Assembly (NCBI GenBank): GCA_963603365.1
Contig: CAVCMI010000006.1
Span: forward strand, 1 to 64,000
From: F23-D06 sp963603365
GTDB lineage: Bacteria > Bacteroidota > Bacteroidia > Bacteroidales > WCHB1-69
DNA: 64,000 nt
Reading direction: 5' to 3'
Under the pieces are notes generated by a model, which did no database searches, was not told where the DNA came from, and saw only the letters and a list, made by a program, of their open reading frames with translations. The translations under genes and the position numbers were made by a program. This document shows, in pieces, positions 15,416 through 24,329 of the stretch (position 1 is the stretch's first letter; each line of letters begins with the position of its first letter).

Positions 15416-16711
15416 CTATTTCTGTGATTTTTGGTATATGCCCATGCTTCGCACGCTCCAACGTGTGCCGTCAGCGCTGCCGCTCTTGCGGTAACGGAGC
15501 GCGATTCTGAAACTGCCGCCCCCGACAGAAGAAAGACTGAGTTCGTTGCTGTTGCCAAACGTGGACGGGAACGTGTTGATGTTAGGACTGAAGGCCTGCC
15601 AGTCGCTCTCGTTGATGTCACCGCCGCTGTAAGTGGTGGAGTAGTAGGCCTGATAGTAGGAAGCCGGACTGCCTGCCACATTGTTGGCATGGTCGATGAC
15701 TAAAAAGGCGTCAGAGGCGTCCTCAATGCTGATTTCTGGCGAGATGAGCCAGTCGTCGCAGAGTTCGTCCGTTTCCAGATGCACCATGAATTGGTTTCCC
15801 TGGAACGACTGGTAACGCCATTCCCCTTCAGGCCACGAACGCCATCCGCCTGCGGTCAGCGACTGGTCGTCGAAAGTGAAATGCTTGAGCACCACATCTT
15901 CTTCATGCCGGGCAAGCTGTATGTCGTCTCTTGTACGGAGGGTCAGCTGGTACTCGGAATTGTAAACGGAAAGGATGCCGTACAGGCAGTATTCAGCATC
16001 GGCATCGATGAGGTCGGACCTGAAATTAGCATAGTTGGAGGTGCGGACAATGAAACTCTGTCCGTTGATGGTGGCGTCGCGGTCGGTGGTGAAGTCGTTG
16101 CTGGCAAAAGGCATCCCGTCACACTCTTCGGCAAAGCGGACACCGTTGATTTTGACGAAACGGTTGACATTCTCGAGCGAGAGTTGGGAGGCTCCCGTAA
16201 CCTCTAACGGTTGGGAAAGAAACGGGTGGTTTGGGTTCGGAAGCCCGTCTTTGTGCAGGTAGTTCTTGAGGGCTTCGGTATGGATTCGCCCAACAGATCC
16301 GTTGTATTTCCAGCCTATTTGGTATTTTTTGTAATAGTCGCCCACAATGAGCCCGCGGCAGTCGAGATAGACGGTTTGACCCACGGGATATTCGTTGTAT
16401 AGTCCGCTTCGGTCGATGGCGATCTCAATGCCGCCGGTTTCGTCCTGTATGGTCAGGTATTTGTAGCAGTTCCCGCCTTGGTCGGAACTGACCACTATGG
16501 CTTTGACGATGAATGTCTCGTCGGAGGAGCAGATGGAGTCAAGGTTTCCGGAACTTAATGTGTGCATGGCTTTGATGTCGGCGATTGTGCGGTTGGCCTG
16601 AGGTCCGTCGTATGCCGGCGCCTGAAATAATGGCTCTTCCCATTTGTTGCAGGAAGAGAGCAGGAGTGTGAAAGCCGAAAGAAACCAAAGGCTCAAAACG
16701 TTTTTTGTCAT
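15416..16711 (-). CDS. DUF5689 surface lipoprotein with jelly-roll C-terminal domain
   Basis: The 431-residue product has a lipoprotein signal (LLLSSC). The DUF5689 region at about 35-270 includes an OB-fold-like stretch: a VSSDQGGNCYKYLTIQDE segment, GGIEIAI, and YPVGQTVYLDCRGL. The C-terminal ~160 residues, with HFTFDDQSLTAGGW and CDDWLISPEIS, look like the choice-of-anchor J / cleaved-adhesin type jelly roll that often binds carbohydrate. A surface-exposed binding lipoprotein is likely. It is the third gene of a TonB receptor-DUF5689-DUF5689 unit and a paralogue of its neighbour at 16726-17991. The ligand is unknown. Confidence 0.8.
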   Translation of the reverse strand: MTKNVLSLWFLSAFTLLLSSCNKWEEPLFQAPAYDGPQANRTIADIKAMHTLSSGNLDSICSSDETFIVKAIVVSSDQGGNCYKYLTIQDETGGIEIAIDRSGLYNEYPVGQTVYLDCRGLIVGDYYKKYQIGWKYNGSVGRIHTEALKNYLHKDGLPNPNHPFLSQPLEVTGASQLSLENVNRFVKINGVRFAEECDGMPFASNDFTTDRDATINGQSFIVRTSNYANFRSDLIDADAEYCLYGILSVYNSEYQLTLRTRDDIQLARHEEDVVLKHFTFDDQSLTAGGWRSWPEGEWRYQSFQGNQFMVHLETDELCDDWLISPEISIEDASDAFLVIDHANNVAGSPASYYQAYYSTTYSGGDINESDWQAFSPNINTFPSTFGNSNELSLSSVGGGSFRIALRYRKSGSADGTRWSVRSMGIYQKSQK

Positions 16712-16725
16712 TGTGTTCTGTGTTT

Positions 16726-17991
16726 TTATTGGTTTACGGTTGCCGAAATGTTGATGTTGCGGATGGCCCAGATGGTGCCGTTCCCGGAGTATCTGTAAGC
16801 GAATCTGAAACCTGACGTGACGGCGGAGGACGGTATTTCAAAACGCTCGTTCCGGAAAGTGCTGCTGTACCCGCTGACGGGTATTTCAGTCCAGTCTGTC
16901 GTGTTTACATCGCCGGTATAATTGAGGGTATAGTAGCATTTCATTGCGGCGTTCTCGCTGCTTCCGGAGATCCGGTGGCTGTAGGTGAGCAGTGGATCTG
17001 CAGTGCCGGACAGGTTGATGGCGGGCGAGATGAGCCAACTGTCGCTCTCCGCTTGCGGCTGTATCAGGAAACCCGTGAACGAAGAATTGGAGAGCACAGT
17101 CCATTCGCTCCCGGACGTGGCACGAATCCAGCCGTCAGCAAAAGCGTTTTCGTAGTTTACGGTGAAGATGTCGGCCGTGTGCGGGGCATTCCCGAAGCCT
17201 TGCAGGTCATCCAGTCCGCGGATTACGATTTGTATGGTGTTATTGTATCGTGTGAGGAGGCCTGTCACAGTCCCTGAACCTGTGGGAAGGGTCTCTTGCC
17301 GGAAGTCGGCATAGTTGCTGGTACGCATCGTGATGGTGGTGCCGTCTGCCATGACGATGTCACGGCTGGTTGCAGAGTTGTCTGCCGAGAAGTTGGCGAC
17401 CCCTCCCTCTGTGAACGTGGCGTTCTCCAATACGGCCAAACGGTTGTAGTAGGTGTCGGGCATGTCTGCGACACTCGGAATGGAGGTGAGCCGGATGGCG
17501 GGTTTGAACGTTTCCGGAGACCCGTCTAAGAACACATAACGCGACACTTTGTTGGAAGGAATCTGCTGTATGGATCCGTTGGCCCAGATTCCGAGGCAGG
17601 GCAGTTTGCGGTAGTCTCCTATATCAAGACCGTTGCACTTGACATAGATGCGCTGCCCGACACGGTATTTTTTGTACAGATAGCTGTTGTTGATGCGGAT
17701 CTGGATGCCTCCGGTGGCGTCTTCGATGTTGAGGTATTTGTAGCAGTTGCCATGCTCGTCCGAAGAGGTTACAATGCCGCAGATGACGATCTCTGCGGAG
17801 TCTTCCGAGATGTGGTTGTAGGAGTCGGACGAACCGATCTGGTGCAATTTGAGCAGTCGGGCAATGGTGGTGGTGGCTTCGCCCGCATAGGCAGGCAAGG
17901 GCGCGACATCAGGTTCGGTGTTGCAGCCTGCAAGGCATCCGGCCAAGACTACTGCCAGCATGAGGACAACGGGTGTATGTGAACGTTTCAT
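16726..17991 (-). CDS. DUF5689 surface lipoprotein, second copy
   Basis: This 421-residue lipoprotein (signal ending LAGCLAGC) repeats the plan of its neighbour. The DUF5689 OB-fold-like segment is clear: VTSSDEHGNCYKYLNIEDA, GGIQIRI, YRVGQRIYVKCNGL. A C-terminal jelly-roll-like domain follows, with VNYENAFADGWIRA and SDSWLISPAINLSG. The two paralogues are clearly related but diverged, so the duplication is old. It starts 15 bases after the TonB receptor stop. By analogy with SusC/SusD pairs it may capture the ligand imported by that receptor; this is inferred from gene order only. Confidence 0.8.
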   Translation of the reverse strand: MKRSHTPVVLMLAVVLAGCLAGCNTEPDVAPLPAYAGEATTTIARLLKLHQIGSSDSYNHISEDSAEIVICGIVTSSDEHGNCYKYLNIEDATGGIQIRINNSYLYKKYRVGQRIYVKCNGLDIGDYRKLPCLGIWANGSIQQIPSNKVSRYVFLDGSPETFKPAIRLTSIPSVADMPDTYYNRLAVLENATFTEGGVANFSADNSATSRDIVMADGTTITMRTSNYADFRQETLPTGSGTVTGLLTRYNNTIQIVIRGLDDLQGFGNAPHTADIFTVNYENAFADGWIRATSGSEWTVLSNSSFTGFLIQPQAESDSWLISPAINLSGTADPLLTYSHRISGSSENAAMKCYYTLNYTGDVNTTDWTEIPVSGYSSTFRNERFEIPSSAVTSGFRFAYRYSGNGTIWAIRNINISATVNQ

Positions 17992-18006
17992 GATATCGGA
18001 TTGCGG

Positions 18007-20589
18007 TTAGTTGAAAGTGAAATTCAGGCCGATGTAGAATGTCGTGCCAAAAGCGTAATAATATTTGTTGGCGTATTTGTCGGGATTGTAACTGTAATAG
18101 TCGAAACGGTACTGCTCGTATGCGGTGGTGATCAGGTTCTTGTTGTTCAGCAGGTTGGTGACGCTGGCATTGATGCCGAGAATGTAACGTTTTATTTTCC
18201 ATGACTTGCTGACGGAGAGGTCAAGGGTGAATTGCCCTTTCATGCGGGTTTGGTCTGCAATCTGATGGTAGAGTTCAGAGTCGGCATCAAGGGAGCCGCG
18301 TGCGGCGGAGGTCCTCCGTTCCGGGTTCAGGTCGCAATAAATTTTGTCGAAATAGTTGGCGTTGACAGTAACCCACCAGTAGTTGTGGTTGAATTTGAGC
18401 CCTATGGTGGAAGCTGCCTGCGGCGTGCCGGCAACGTGGAAGTTCTTCCAGTAAACGGTCCGGATGATCTCCTCTTCAAAGTCGGTGCCGTTTTCTGCAA
18501 TCATGACTACGGAGGCCTGGTCAGAGTAACGGTAGTCGCCGTAAGTGCCGGCAAGTATCAGCGCGAACATGCTGCCCAGCTTGATTTCACTGCCGAGTTC
18601 GATGCCGTAATGACGTTGGTCGATCCCGGAAACGGAATAGTTTACCATACTGGAAAGGTCGTCATGGTAGAAACTGATCAACTTGTTGATGTCCTGCATT
18701 TGCGTAATGAATGCCGCGACCCTGAGCTTGATGACGGGATGATTGAGCACGTAGGAGAGGTCTGCGGAATAGATGGTCTCATTGGAAAGATTCTCCACGT
18801 AACCGTTCTGGATGCGCGGCGACACGAATGCGTTCATGACGGAAGGGGCGGACGACCCGAACTGGCCGTTCAGCACAAGGTAGTTGCGTCCGGTGATTTT
18901 GTAGGTCAGGCCAGCCTTGGCCGCACCCTCGAGGAAGGCTTTCTTTTCTGAATTGCCGAGAGAGTTGTTCCTGAAACGTCCGTTCTTCATTTGTCCGGTG
19001 CGCCAGAATTCTGTCGCGCCGATTTGTCCGCCAATATGAAAGTCGAGATGGGGAAATGAGAACACGGCGGTTGCCCACAGACGCTGGGCGTAGATGTGAT
19101 AGTCGTAGCTGTAGCCGAAGATGTCACCCTCGTGCAGGGTGTCGTTCATGTGCAGGAGGTCGTTGTATTGCACCTGTTGGTTTTCGGGGAAGTCTCCCTC
19201 GGAGAACTTGTCCACGTCAAGCCAGTAGGAGCCCCCCAGCAGGTCGTTGATGGTCTTGTAGTTCTCCTGTTTCATGCCGCGCACGTCAAGTCCGGCGTAG
19301 AGTCTGGCGTGTTTGGTGAAAGAGTAGGAGAGGTGAGAGGCTCCGCCAAACAAGATGTGGTCACGCACACGGTTCTCAATCATGTATTGGGCCCGCTTGC
19401 CTTGTACAGCTGCCAATTGGTTCACTTCATAGAGGCGGTCCCAGTTGATTTGGGTATAGGACTGGTCATTCTCGCTCCAGAGACGCCGGATTTCGCCGTA
19501 GTAGTCGGCGGTGTCGCCGTCGCTGATCTGGTAGGAGGGCAGATAACGGTAGTAGTCAGGACGCGGGTCGGGAGCGTCGTACCAGTTGAGTGAAGTGGTG
19601 CTGTTTCGCCCGAATGTGGCCGCCAGCGTGCTTGTGATCCTCAGCCGGTTGTCTTTTGGCGCGTAACTGTGGGTGAGCAGAATGACCGGCTCGCATACGG
19701 TGCGTACGCGTGCATTGCGCCGTTTGCCTTGATACCACCCCCAGTTGGCGTTGTAATAGTTGTCGTTCAGCAGGTTGTAGGCCTCTTGCACTGAACTCGA
19801 CTGCAGCCCCCGCGAGGAGTAGTTGGCAAAAGCCGACAGGTTGAGCCGGTGTGCTGAATTGAAGATCTTCTCAACGGCAAGGAAGCCGGCAAAACTGTTG
19901 TATGAGGTGCCCTCCACGTAGGAGATGCCGTCGCCGAAGCGTGCTGACAGCGACCCTGCGACTGACCATCCGTTTTTCATCACGCCGGTGGCGCCGGTGA
20001 GCATGACCCGGTTGTTGTACGTGCGGTTGGCGAGCGAATAGGAAGCGCGGACTTGGCGGCGGAAATTGCTGGCGCAGAGATTGTAGTTGCCGGCACCGCC
20101 GATGTTGCCGAACGCGAACCCGGCCGCATCCATGTTGGTGATGTATTCAGGATAACGGAATATATGGTTCAGACCGCCCCATTGCGAATAGGTGGCCCGG
20201 CCGGTGACACTGCTGTTCATGGAAAACCCGTTCATGAACACGTCGGAATACTTGCCGTCATAGCCGCGCGCCCGGAAATAGGCAATGCTGAACGTGTAGG
20301 AAGAGTTCCTCGAGAAGACATCCTGCGAGGAGTGCAGCAGCCCGGGCATAGGACTCGATGAATACCCGCTCTCGTCCTCTTGCATGTCATTGATTTCCGA
20401 AAACCCGACTGCATCCTCGAACTCGTCGTTGTCGATGGCAAACGCGGCGTCTTTGTCCGCGGCCGTGCTGTCTGCCGGCATCTGCGTTTTGGCAACCCGC
20501 AGGTCTTTTTTTGCCGGCTTTTGGGCGAACGCAATGCTTCCGGCCAGCATAATCGTTGTAAATGTCAGAATGAAATGTAGATTTTTCAT
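18007..20589 (-). CDS. TonB-dependent outer-membrane receptor
   Basis: This ~860-residue protein has a signal peptide (MKNLHFILTFTTIMLAGSIAFAQ), a plug region at about 60-190 and a long beta barrel ending in an aromatic residue (YIGLNFTFN). I start at 20589; an ATG 39 bases upstream would put a charged extension ahead of the signal. The carboxypeptidase-like N-terminal domain typical of SusC proteins is absent and replaced by a short polar segment. It leads an operon with two DUF5689 lipoproteins, so the imported ligand is probably bound by them. A -7 element at 20626-20633 gives a short leader of about 30 bases. Confidence 0.85.
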   Translation of the reverse strand: MKNLHFILTFTTIMLAGSIAFAQKPAKKDLRVAKTQMPADSTAADKDAAFAIDNDEFEDAVGFSEINDMQEDESGYSSSPMPGLLHSSQDVFSRNSSYTFSIAYFRARGYDGKYSDVFMNGFSMNSSVTGRATYSQWGGLNHIFRYPEYITNMDAAGFAFGNIGGAGNYNLCASNFRRQVRASYSLANRTYNNRVMLTGATGVMKNGWSVAGSLSARFGDGISYVEGTSYNSFAGFLAVEKIFNSAHRLNLSAFANYSSRGLQSSSVQEAYNLLNDNYYNANWGWYQGKRRNARVRTVCEPVILLTHSYAPKDNRLRITSTLAATFGRNSTTSLNWYDAPDPRPDYYRYLPSYQISDGDTADYYGEIRRLWSENDQSYTQINWDRLYEVNQLAAVQGKRAQYMIENRVRDHILFGGASHLSYSFTKHARLYAGLDVRGMKQENYKTINDLLGGSYWLDVDKFSEGDFPENQQVQYNDLLHMNDTLHEGDIFGYSYDYHIYAQRLWATAVFSFPHLDFHIGGQIGATEFWRTGQMKNGRFRNNSLGNSEKKAFLEGAAKAGLTYKITGRNYLVLNGQFGSSAPSVMNAFVSPRIQNGYVENLSNETIYSADLSYVLNHPVIKLRVAAFITQMQDINKLISFYHDDLSSMVNYSVSGIDQRHYGIELGSEIKLGSMFALILAGTYGDYRYSDQASVVMIAENGTDFEEEIIRTVYWKNFHVAGTPQAASTIGLKFNHNYWWVTVNANYFDKIYCDLNPERRTSAARGSLDADSELYHQIADQTRMKGQFTLDLSVSKSWKIKRYILGINASVTNLLNNKNLITTAYEQYRFDYYSYNPDKYANKYYYAFGTTFYIGLNFTFN

Positions 20590-20625
20590 CAAAGCCTTAC
20601 GATTTCGTGATACGAAAAAAGTGCG

Positions 20626-20633
20626 CAAAAATA
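20626..20633 (-). promoter_or_regulatory. -7 promoter element for the TonB receptor operon
   Basis: The minus-strand reading is TATTTTTG, a perfect TAnnTTTG match, 36 bases before the receptor start codon. It lies inside the 100-base gap between tcdA and the receptor, so the receptor operon probably has its own promoter. No -33 element was recognised. Confidence 0.5.
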
Positions 20634-20689
20634 CAAAAAATGCGGTTATTCAGCACAGGGCGGGTTTGCCCGACGGCACTGCCATGGGA

Positions 20690-21418
20690 CTACTCTGTTT
20701 CCAACAATGCCCGTATTGCAGCAGAGGCGGCGAAACAACCGAAGACGGCTGGCATATAGGATATTGTACCTACAGTTGACAGTTTGTTGATTTCTTCGTC
20801 TTTGTCAATGACAACAGCCTCTTCAGGCACTTTTTCAGGCGAATAGACAACTTGCACGCCTTTGCGGATGCCAAGCCGGTATAGCCTTTTGCGTACGGTC
20901 TTGGCCAACCGGCAGTACGACGACCTGGATATGTCGTCAATCCTGACTTGCCCGGGGTCTGTCTTGCCGCCGGCACCCATCACGGATACTATTTCCAGCC
21001 CTTGCCGCAATGCCTGATAGATAAGGAATACTTTCGGCGAGAGGGTGTCGATGGCATCAACGACATAGTCGTATGGTGCCGCCGCCAACAACTCCTCGGT
21101 GCGCCCGTCACGGATGAATTCTTCCACGCAATGTACCTTAAGGCTTGGGTTAATGTCGAGCAGCCGATCTGCCATAACCCTCACCTTGCTTTTCCCTATG
21201 GTGGAGTGTAACGCCGGCAACTGCCGGTTGAGGTTGGTGACCGACACCTTGTCCGCATCTACGAGGGTGATCTCGCCGATGCCGGCACGGCAAAGCATCT
21301 CTGCCGAGTAGGCGCCTACTCCGCCCAGGCCGACTTGCAGCACATGTGCTTTTGACAGTCTTTCAAGCCCCTGCTCTCCTGTCAGCAACGCTGTTCTCGA
21401 TAGCCAATGTTCGCTCAT
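20690..21418 (-). CDS. tcdA: TcdA, tRNA threonylcarbamoyladenosine dehydratase
   Basis: TcdA is an E1-like (ThiF/HesA family) ATP-dependent enzyme that cyclises t6A to ct6A at tRNA position 37. The 242-residue chain has the nucleotide-binding GLGGVGAYSAEML, the DADKVSVTNLNRQ segment with its catalytic Asp/Arg, and the VVDAIDTLSPK motif. Length agrees with E. coli TcdA. I start at 21418 (MSEHWLSRTALLTGEQGL) by alignment to that protein; an upstream in-frame ATG at 21454 would overlap the previous gene. It follows the deacetylase-like gene after 20 bases. Confidence 0.92.
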   Translation of the reverse strand: MSEHWLSRTALLTGEQGLERLSKAHVLQVGLGGVGAYSAEMLCRAGIGEITLVDADKVSVTNLNRQLPALHSTIGKSKVRVMADRLLDINPSLKVHCVEEFIRDGRTEELLAAAPYDYVVDAIDTLSPKVFLIYQALRQGLEIVSVMGAGGKTDPGQVRIDDISRSSYCRLAKTVRKRLYRLGIRKGVQVVYSPEKVPEEAVVIDKDEEINKLSTVGTISYMPAVFGCFAASAAIRALLETE

Positions 21419-21438
21419 AAGGTTGTGTTCTGTATGTT

Positions 21439-22809
21439 TCAAGTTTCCGGACAATTGCTGCCTTTGAGTTGTTCAAGATAGATTTGGTTGTAGTATGTGC
21501 GATATTGGCGACTACAGAAATGGTTGTGCCACAATATGATAAAGTCTCCCTCTACGGCTTCGCACCTTTGCCGGAGTAACGATGTCAGCCGGTTGCCTTC
21601 GGCAGGAGAGAGGTGCCGGTAGTCTACAAGGCTGCCGTCCATGACGATGAGGGGGTGCTCCGTAATTCCCGTGGGTCTGTCAGCCTCGTTGTCATACAGA
21701 CGGTAGGGGTGGCAAGTGCCGCACCGGAACCCGGGCTGCTCGGCATAGCCAAGCGTGTAGTCATCTGTCAGCCCTGCCGCCCGCCATGCGTCCAATGTGC
21801 TGTTGCCCTCTCCTTCGGCTTCAAGCCTGAATCGGAGATAATGCTGCCGGACGTTTGTGATCCGCTGTCCCGCAGCGGTTTCCAAAGCCTCTTTTTCACG
21901 GCAGAGGCGGTCTTTGAGCGTATAGCTTTCGTAACTGCCGTGCAGCCCGATGTCCATGCCTGCTTCCCTTACGGCATCGATACAATAACGCACGTTCGGG
22001 TCCCGGACATCGTAGGCAGCGCCGGGGTCGGCATGGGAGTCGCTCCTGAAAAAGAAAACAGACTGCAATCCGTACATTTTCGACAGGTGCGCGAATTCGA
22101 TTATGGCGGTAATGTAGGGGTCGTGTCTTGCATCGTTGCGCCATTGCCGGTACTCTTTCCATGATGCCGCCGCACACGAGAGGCTGCGGTCAAGCAGAAG
22201 GTCCCTGCCCAGTATGGACTTTGCCGCCTGTATCGGATTCCGGAACCGGTATAGCAGGTCGATGTCATGCGTGGGAATGAAACGGTATCTCCGATGTGCC
22301 GGTTTTATGGACGGCCGAAATGCTTCGATAATCCATTTCCGCAGCAGCATGGCATATTCGTCCGCAAGGGGGATGTGGATGAAACGGTAAAGGTCTGGCA
22401 GACTGCGACGGAACGGGAACCTGTCGTGCCGGTCTCTTAAGGCATCTGCCGGTTCGTCTCTCTTTGAAAGCAGCAGGAATGAGATGGTTATAAGGTCGAA
22501 AGGGATGTGCAACTCGTTTCGCCCGATGTCTTGGCTGATCGTCTCGCCATCTGCCTTTGACGGACGGAACAAGGGCACTTGCACTCTCCCGTCTGCCGAC
22601 AAAAATAGCAAGGGAGCAAGTGCTCCCTTGTAAAGTGCTTGGATGTCAGAGTCTGACATCAGTTTGATTATAATGTGCCATTGTTCTGAAATGGCTATAT
22701 GGAGTGTCTCTCCGTTTGCTGTGAATGTAACCTCGTGCCGTTCAATGTCAGGAAAGGATACTTGCGTCAAATGTTGAAGCGTATAGGCTATGGCATTGCG
22801 TGACAGCAT
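21439..22809 (-). CDS. Polysaccharide deacetylase-like protein with DUF7033-type N-terminus
   Basis: This 456-residue protein lacks a signal peptide. The N-terminal ~170 residues resemble the DUF7033 region often placed before NodB-type deacetylases. The rest follows a NodB barrel, with FIPTHDIDLLYRF providing the metal-binding Asp pair, AGMDIGLHGSYESY providing a His, and FRCGTCHPYRLYD matching the later motif 3 region. These proteins are thought to act on cell-surface polysaccharide or its precursors, but a substrate cannot be named. It is the first gene of a pair with tcdA. Confidence 0.75.
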   Translation of the reverse strand: MLSRNAIAYTLQHLTQVSFPDIERHEVTFTANGETLHIAISEQWHIIIKLMSDSDIQALYKGALAPLLFLSADGRVQVPLFRPSKADGETISQDIGRNELHIPFDLITISFLLLSKRDEPADALRDRHDRFPFRRSLPDLYRFIHIPLADEYAMLLRKWIIEAFRPSIKPAHRRYRFIPTHDIDLLYRFRNPIQAAKSILGRDLLLDRSLSCAAASWKEYRQWRNDARHDPYITAIIEFAHLSKMYGLQSVFFFRSDSHADPGAAYDVRDPNVRYCIDAVREAGMDIGLHGSYESYTLKDRLCREKEALETAAGQRITNVRQHYLRFRLEAEGEGNSTLDAWRAAGLTDDYTLGYAEQPGFRCGTCHPYRLYDNEADRPTGITEHPLIVMDGSLVDYRHLSPAEGNRLTSLLRQRCEAVEGDFIILWHNHFCSRQYRTYYNQIYLEQLKGSNCPET

Positions 22810-22842
22810 ACACGAGAGAGGTCAAGGGGGATGAATCCCGTT

Positions 22843-23358
22843 TTAACGTTTCTTCTTTCCTGAATTAATGTAGGTGTCTTTTTCTGCCTGGGAGGTGCTT
22901 TTCTGACATTTCATCTTGTTTACCAGATCACGCCTGTACTGTTCGTCTATCCTGTAGAAGTCCTGAATGTGTCTTGGAGAAAGAATGGTCTTGAGTTTTT
23001 TGTAAAATGTGGACTCGAGGTTCAGCATGTTCTTGCGGAGTTCGAATTTCTGGTCTTGCATATAGGTCATCTGCTTGTCGGTCAGGCTGGCGTAAGACTC
23101 CTTGTTCAGGCAGACGCATTGCTTGATGCCGTTTTTCTCCATATTGGTCCTGAAAGTCTCGTGGTATTTGATTTCGCTGTGCAGGAACTGTTCGTATGCG
23201 GTGTAGAAGCTTTTGCTTTCGGAAGGCGAAAGGGAGAGGTTCTGGCGCATGTTGTCCATACGCTCTTTCACCATCTTTCCGGTGTCGGGTTTCTCTTGGG
23301 CCTGGACTGCGGCCGCAAATGCTGTTAAAAGGCAGACTAAAGCTATGATTCGTTTCAT
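22843..23358 (-). CDS. Spy/CpxP-like small periplasmic helical protein
   Basis: The 171-residue product has a signal peptide (about 1-20, ending AVQAQ) and a mature part that is almost entirely helical and highly charged. Two short LSPSES and LTDKQM segments resemble the LTxxQ repeats of Spy/CpxP proteins, and the spacing between helices fits. Proteins of this type often follow ECF sigma operons in Bacteroidetes and may chaperone or sense misfolded envelope proteins. It is the third gene of the sigma (24323), membrane protein (23720) and helical protein unit. The family assignment is tentative. Confidence 0.6.
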   Translation of the reverse strand: MKRIIALVCLLTAFAAAVQAQEKPDTGKMVKERMDNMRQNLSLSPSESKSFYTAYEQFLHSEIKYHETFRTNMEKNGIKQCVCLNKESYASLTDKQMTYMQDQKFELRKNMLNLESTFYKKLKTILSPRHIQDFYRIDEQYRRDLVNKMKCQKSTSQAEKDTYINSGKKKR

Positions 23359-23384
23359 TGTTGCATTATTTAGGTATGGTTAGT

Positions 23385-23720
23385 TTAGAAGTTGTAATAT
23401 TCCATTCGTGCAAAGTCGCTGCTGTAATAGTCAACCATTTGCCGCTCCAAAGGGGTCGCGGTTTCTTCAGGTTGTGTCACTTCGATCTGCTTTTCGTTGA
23501 CGATGGGCTGCTGTTCCACGCCCGAGGAAACGGTTCTGTAAACGAAAGTGCCGCAGATGACAAGGGCAAGGGCAGCGGCCACGCCGGAGAGTTGGAAAAT
23601 CCGACGTTTTGTCTTTTCTTTCCTGATTCTGTTCATTACCTGACCGGGCAGATTGTTGAAATAGCCCTCGGGGATCTGGTAGTTTTCCTCTTTGGGCAGG
23701 TTGTTCAAGTCTATATCCAT
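23385..23720 (-). CDS. Short single-pass membrane protein, probable anti-sigma partner
   Basis: This 111-residue protein has a ~38-residue cytoplasmic head (with YQIPEGYFNNLPGQVMNRI), one membrane helix at about 41-60 and a short periplasmic tail. The IPEGYF-x-x-LP head is frequent in Bacteroidetes proteins encoded just after ECF sigma genes. It begins 45 bases after the sigma stop at 23766. No zinc anti-sigma motif is present. Role as regulator of that sigma factor is inferred from position, size and topology. Confidence 0.6.
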   Translation of the reverse strand: MDIDLNNLPKEENYQIPEGYFNNLPGQVMNRIRKEKTKRRIFQLSGVAAALALVICGTFVYRTVSSGVEQQPIVNEKQIEVTQPEETATPLERQMVDYYSSDFARMEYYNF

Positions 23721-23765
23721 GATGCTAAATATAAAATGTAAACTTTGCGTTTGACTCCGGTTGTT

Positions 23766-24323
23766 TCAAAAAGTTAAACGCTCAGATATTTTTTTCTTGA
23801 TTTTTTCTGCGGCGAAGTGGTAAGAGGCTTTCAGCGCGCTTTCGGACGTGTCGAAGATCTTGGACATTTCTGCGTAAGGGGTCTCGTCATAGTATCGCAT
23901 CGTGAATACGGCGCGTTGCTTTGGAGGAAGTCTAAGTATTTCTTCCTGAAGTATTTGTTGTATTTCGTCCGGTGAGATGAAATTCGTTTCGGGCTGGCTC
24001 ACGACAAGGAAGTCGGCATAACTGTCGTCGGTGAGGTTCAGGGTCTTTTTCTTTTTCTCTATGAATGTCAACGCTTCATTTACGGAAATCTTCGTTATCC
24101 AGGACTTGAGGCTTGATTCTCTGCGGAAATTGTGCAGGTTCTGCCAGATTTTGATGAAGACGTTTTGGGTGACGTCATTCGCGTCTTCGTGGAGGGAGAC
24201 GATGCGTCTCGTGTTGAAATAGATGGTTTTCTGGTATTTTTTCACCAGCAGTTCAAAAGCCTGTTCTTTGGTCTTGCTGTTTTCGAAAAGGGCAAGGATG
24301 AAATCGTCAGACGCTTCTGGCAT
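23766..24323 (-). CDS. ECF-type RNA polymerase sigma factor
   Basis: This 185-residue sigma factor has region 2 at about 20-90 (EDANDVTQNVFIKIWQNL and SLKSWITKISVNEAL) and region 4 at about 125-180 (LPPKQRAVFTMRYYDETPY, then MSKIFDTSESALKASYHFA). It follows the half-length transketolase gene by only six bases, so a metabolic gene and this regulator are probably on one transcript. The downstream membrane protein and Spy-like protein complete a module of the kind that responds to envelope stress in this phylum; that role is inferred. Confidence 0.92.
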   Translation of the reverse strand: MPEASDDFILALFENSKTKEQAFELLVKKYQKTIYFNTRRIVSLHEDANDVTQNVFIKIWQNLHNFRRESSLKSWITKISVNEALTFIEKKKKTLNLTDDSYADFLVVSQPETNFISPDEIQQILQEEILRLPPKQRAVFTMRYYDETPYAEMSKIFDTSESALKASYHFAAEKIKKKISERLTF

Positions 24324-24329
24324 AAGTAG

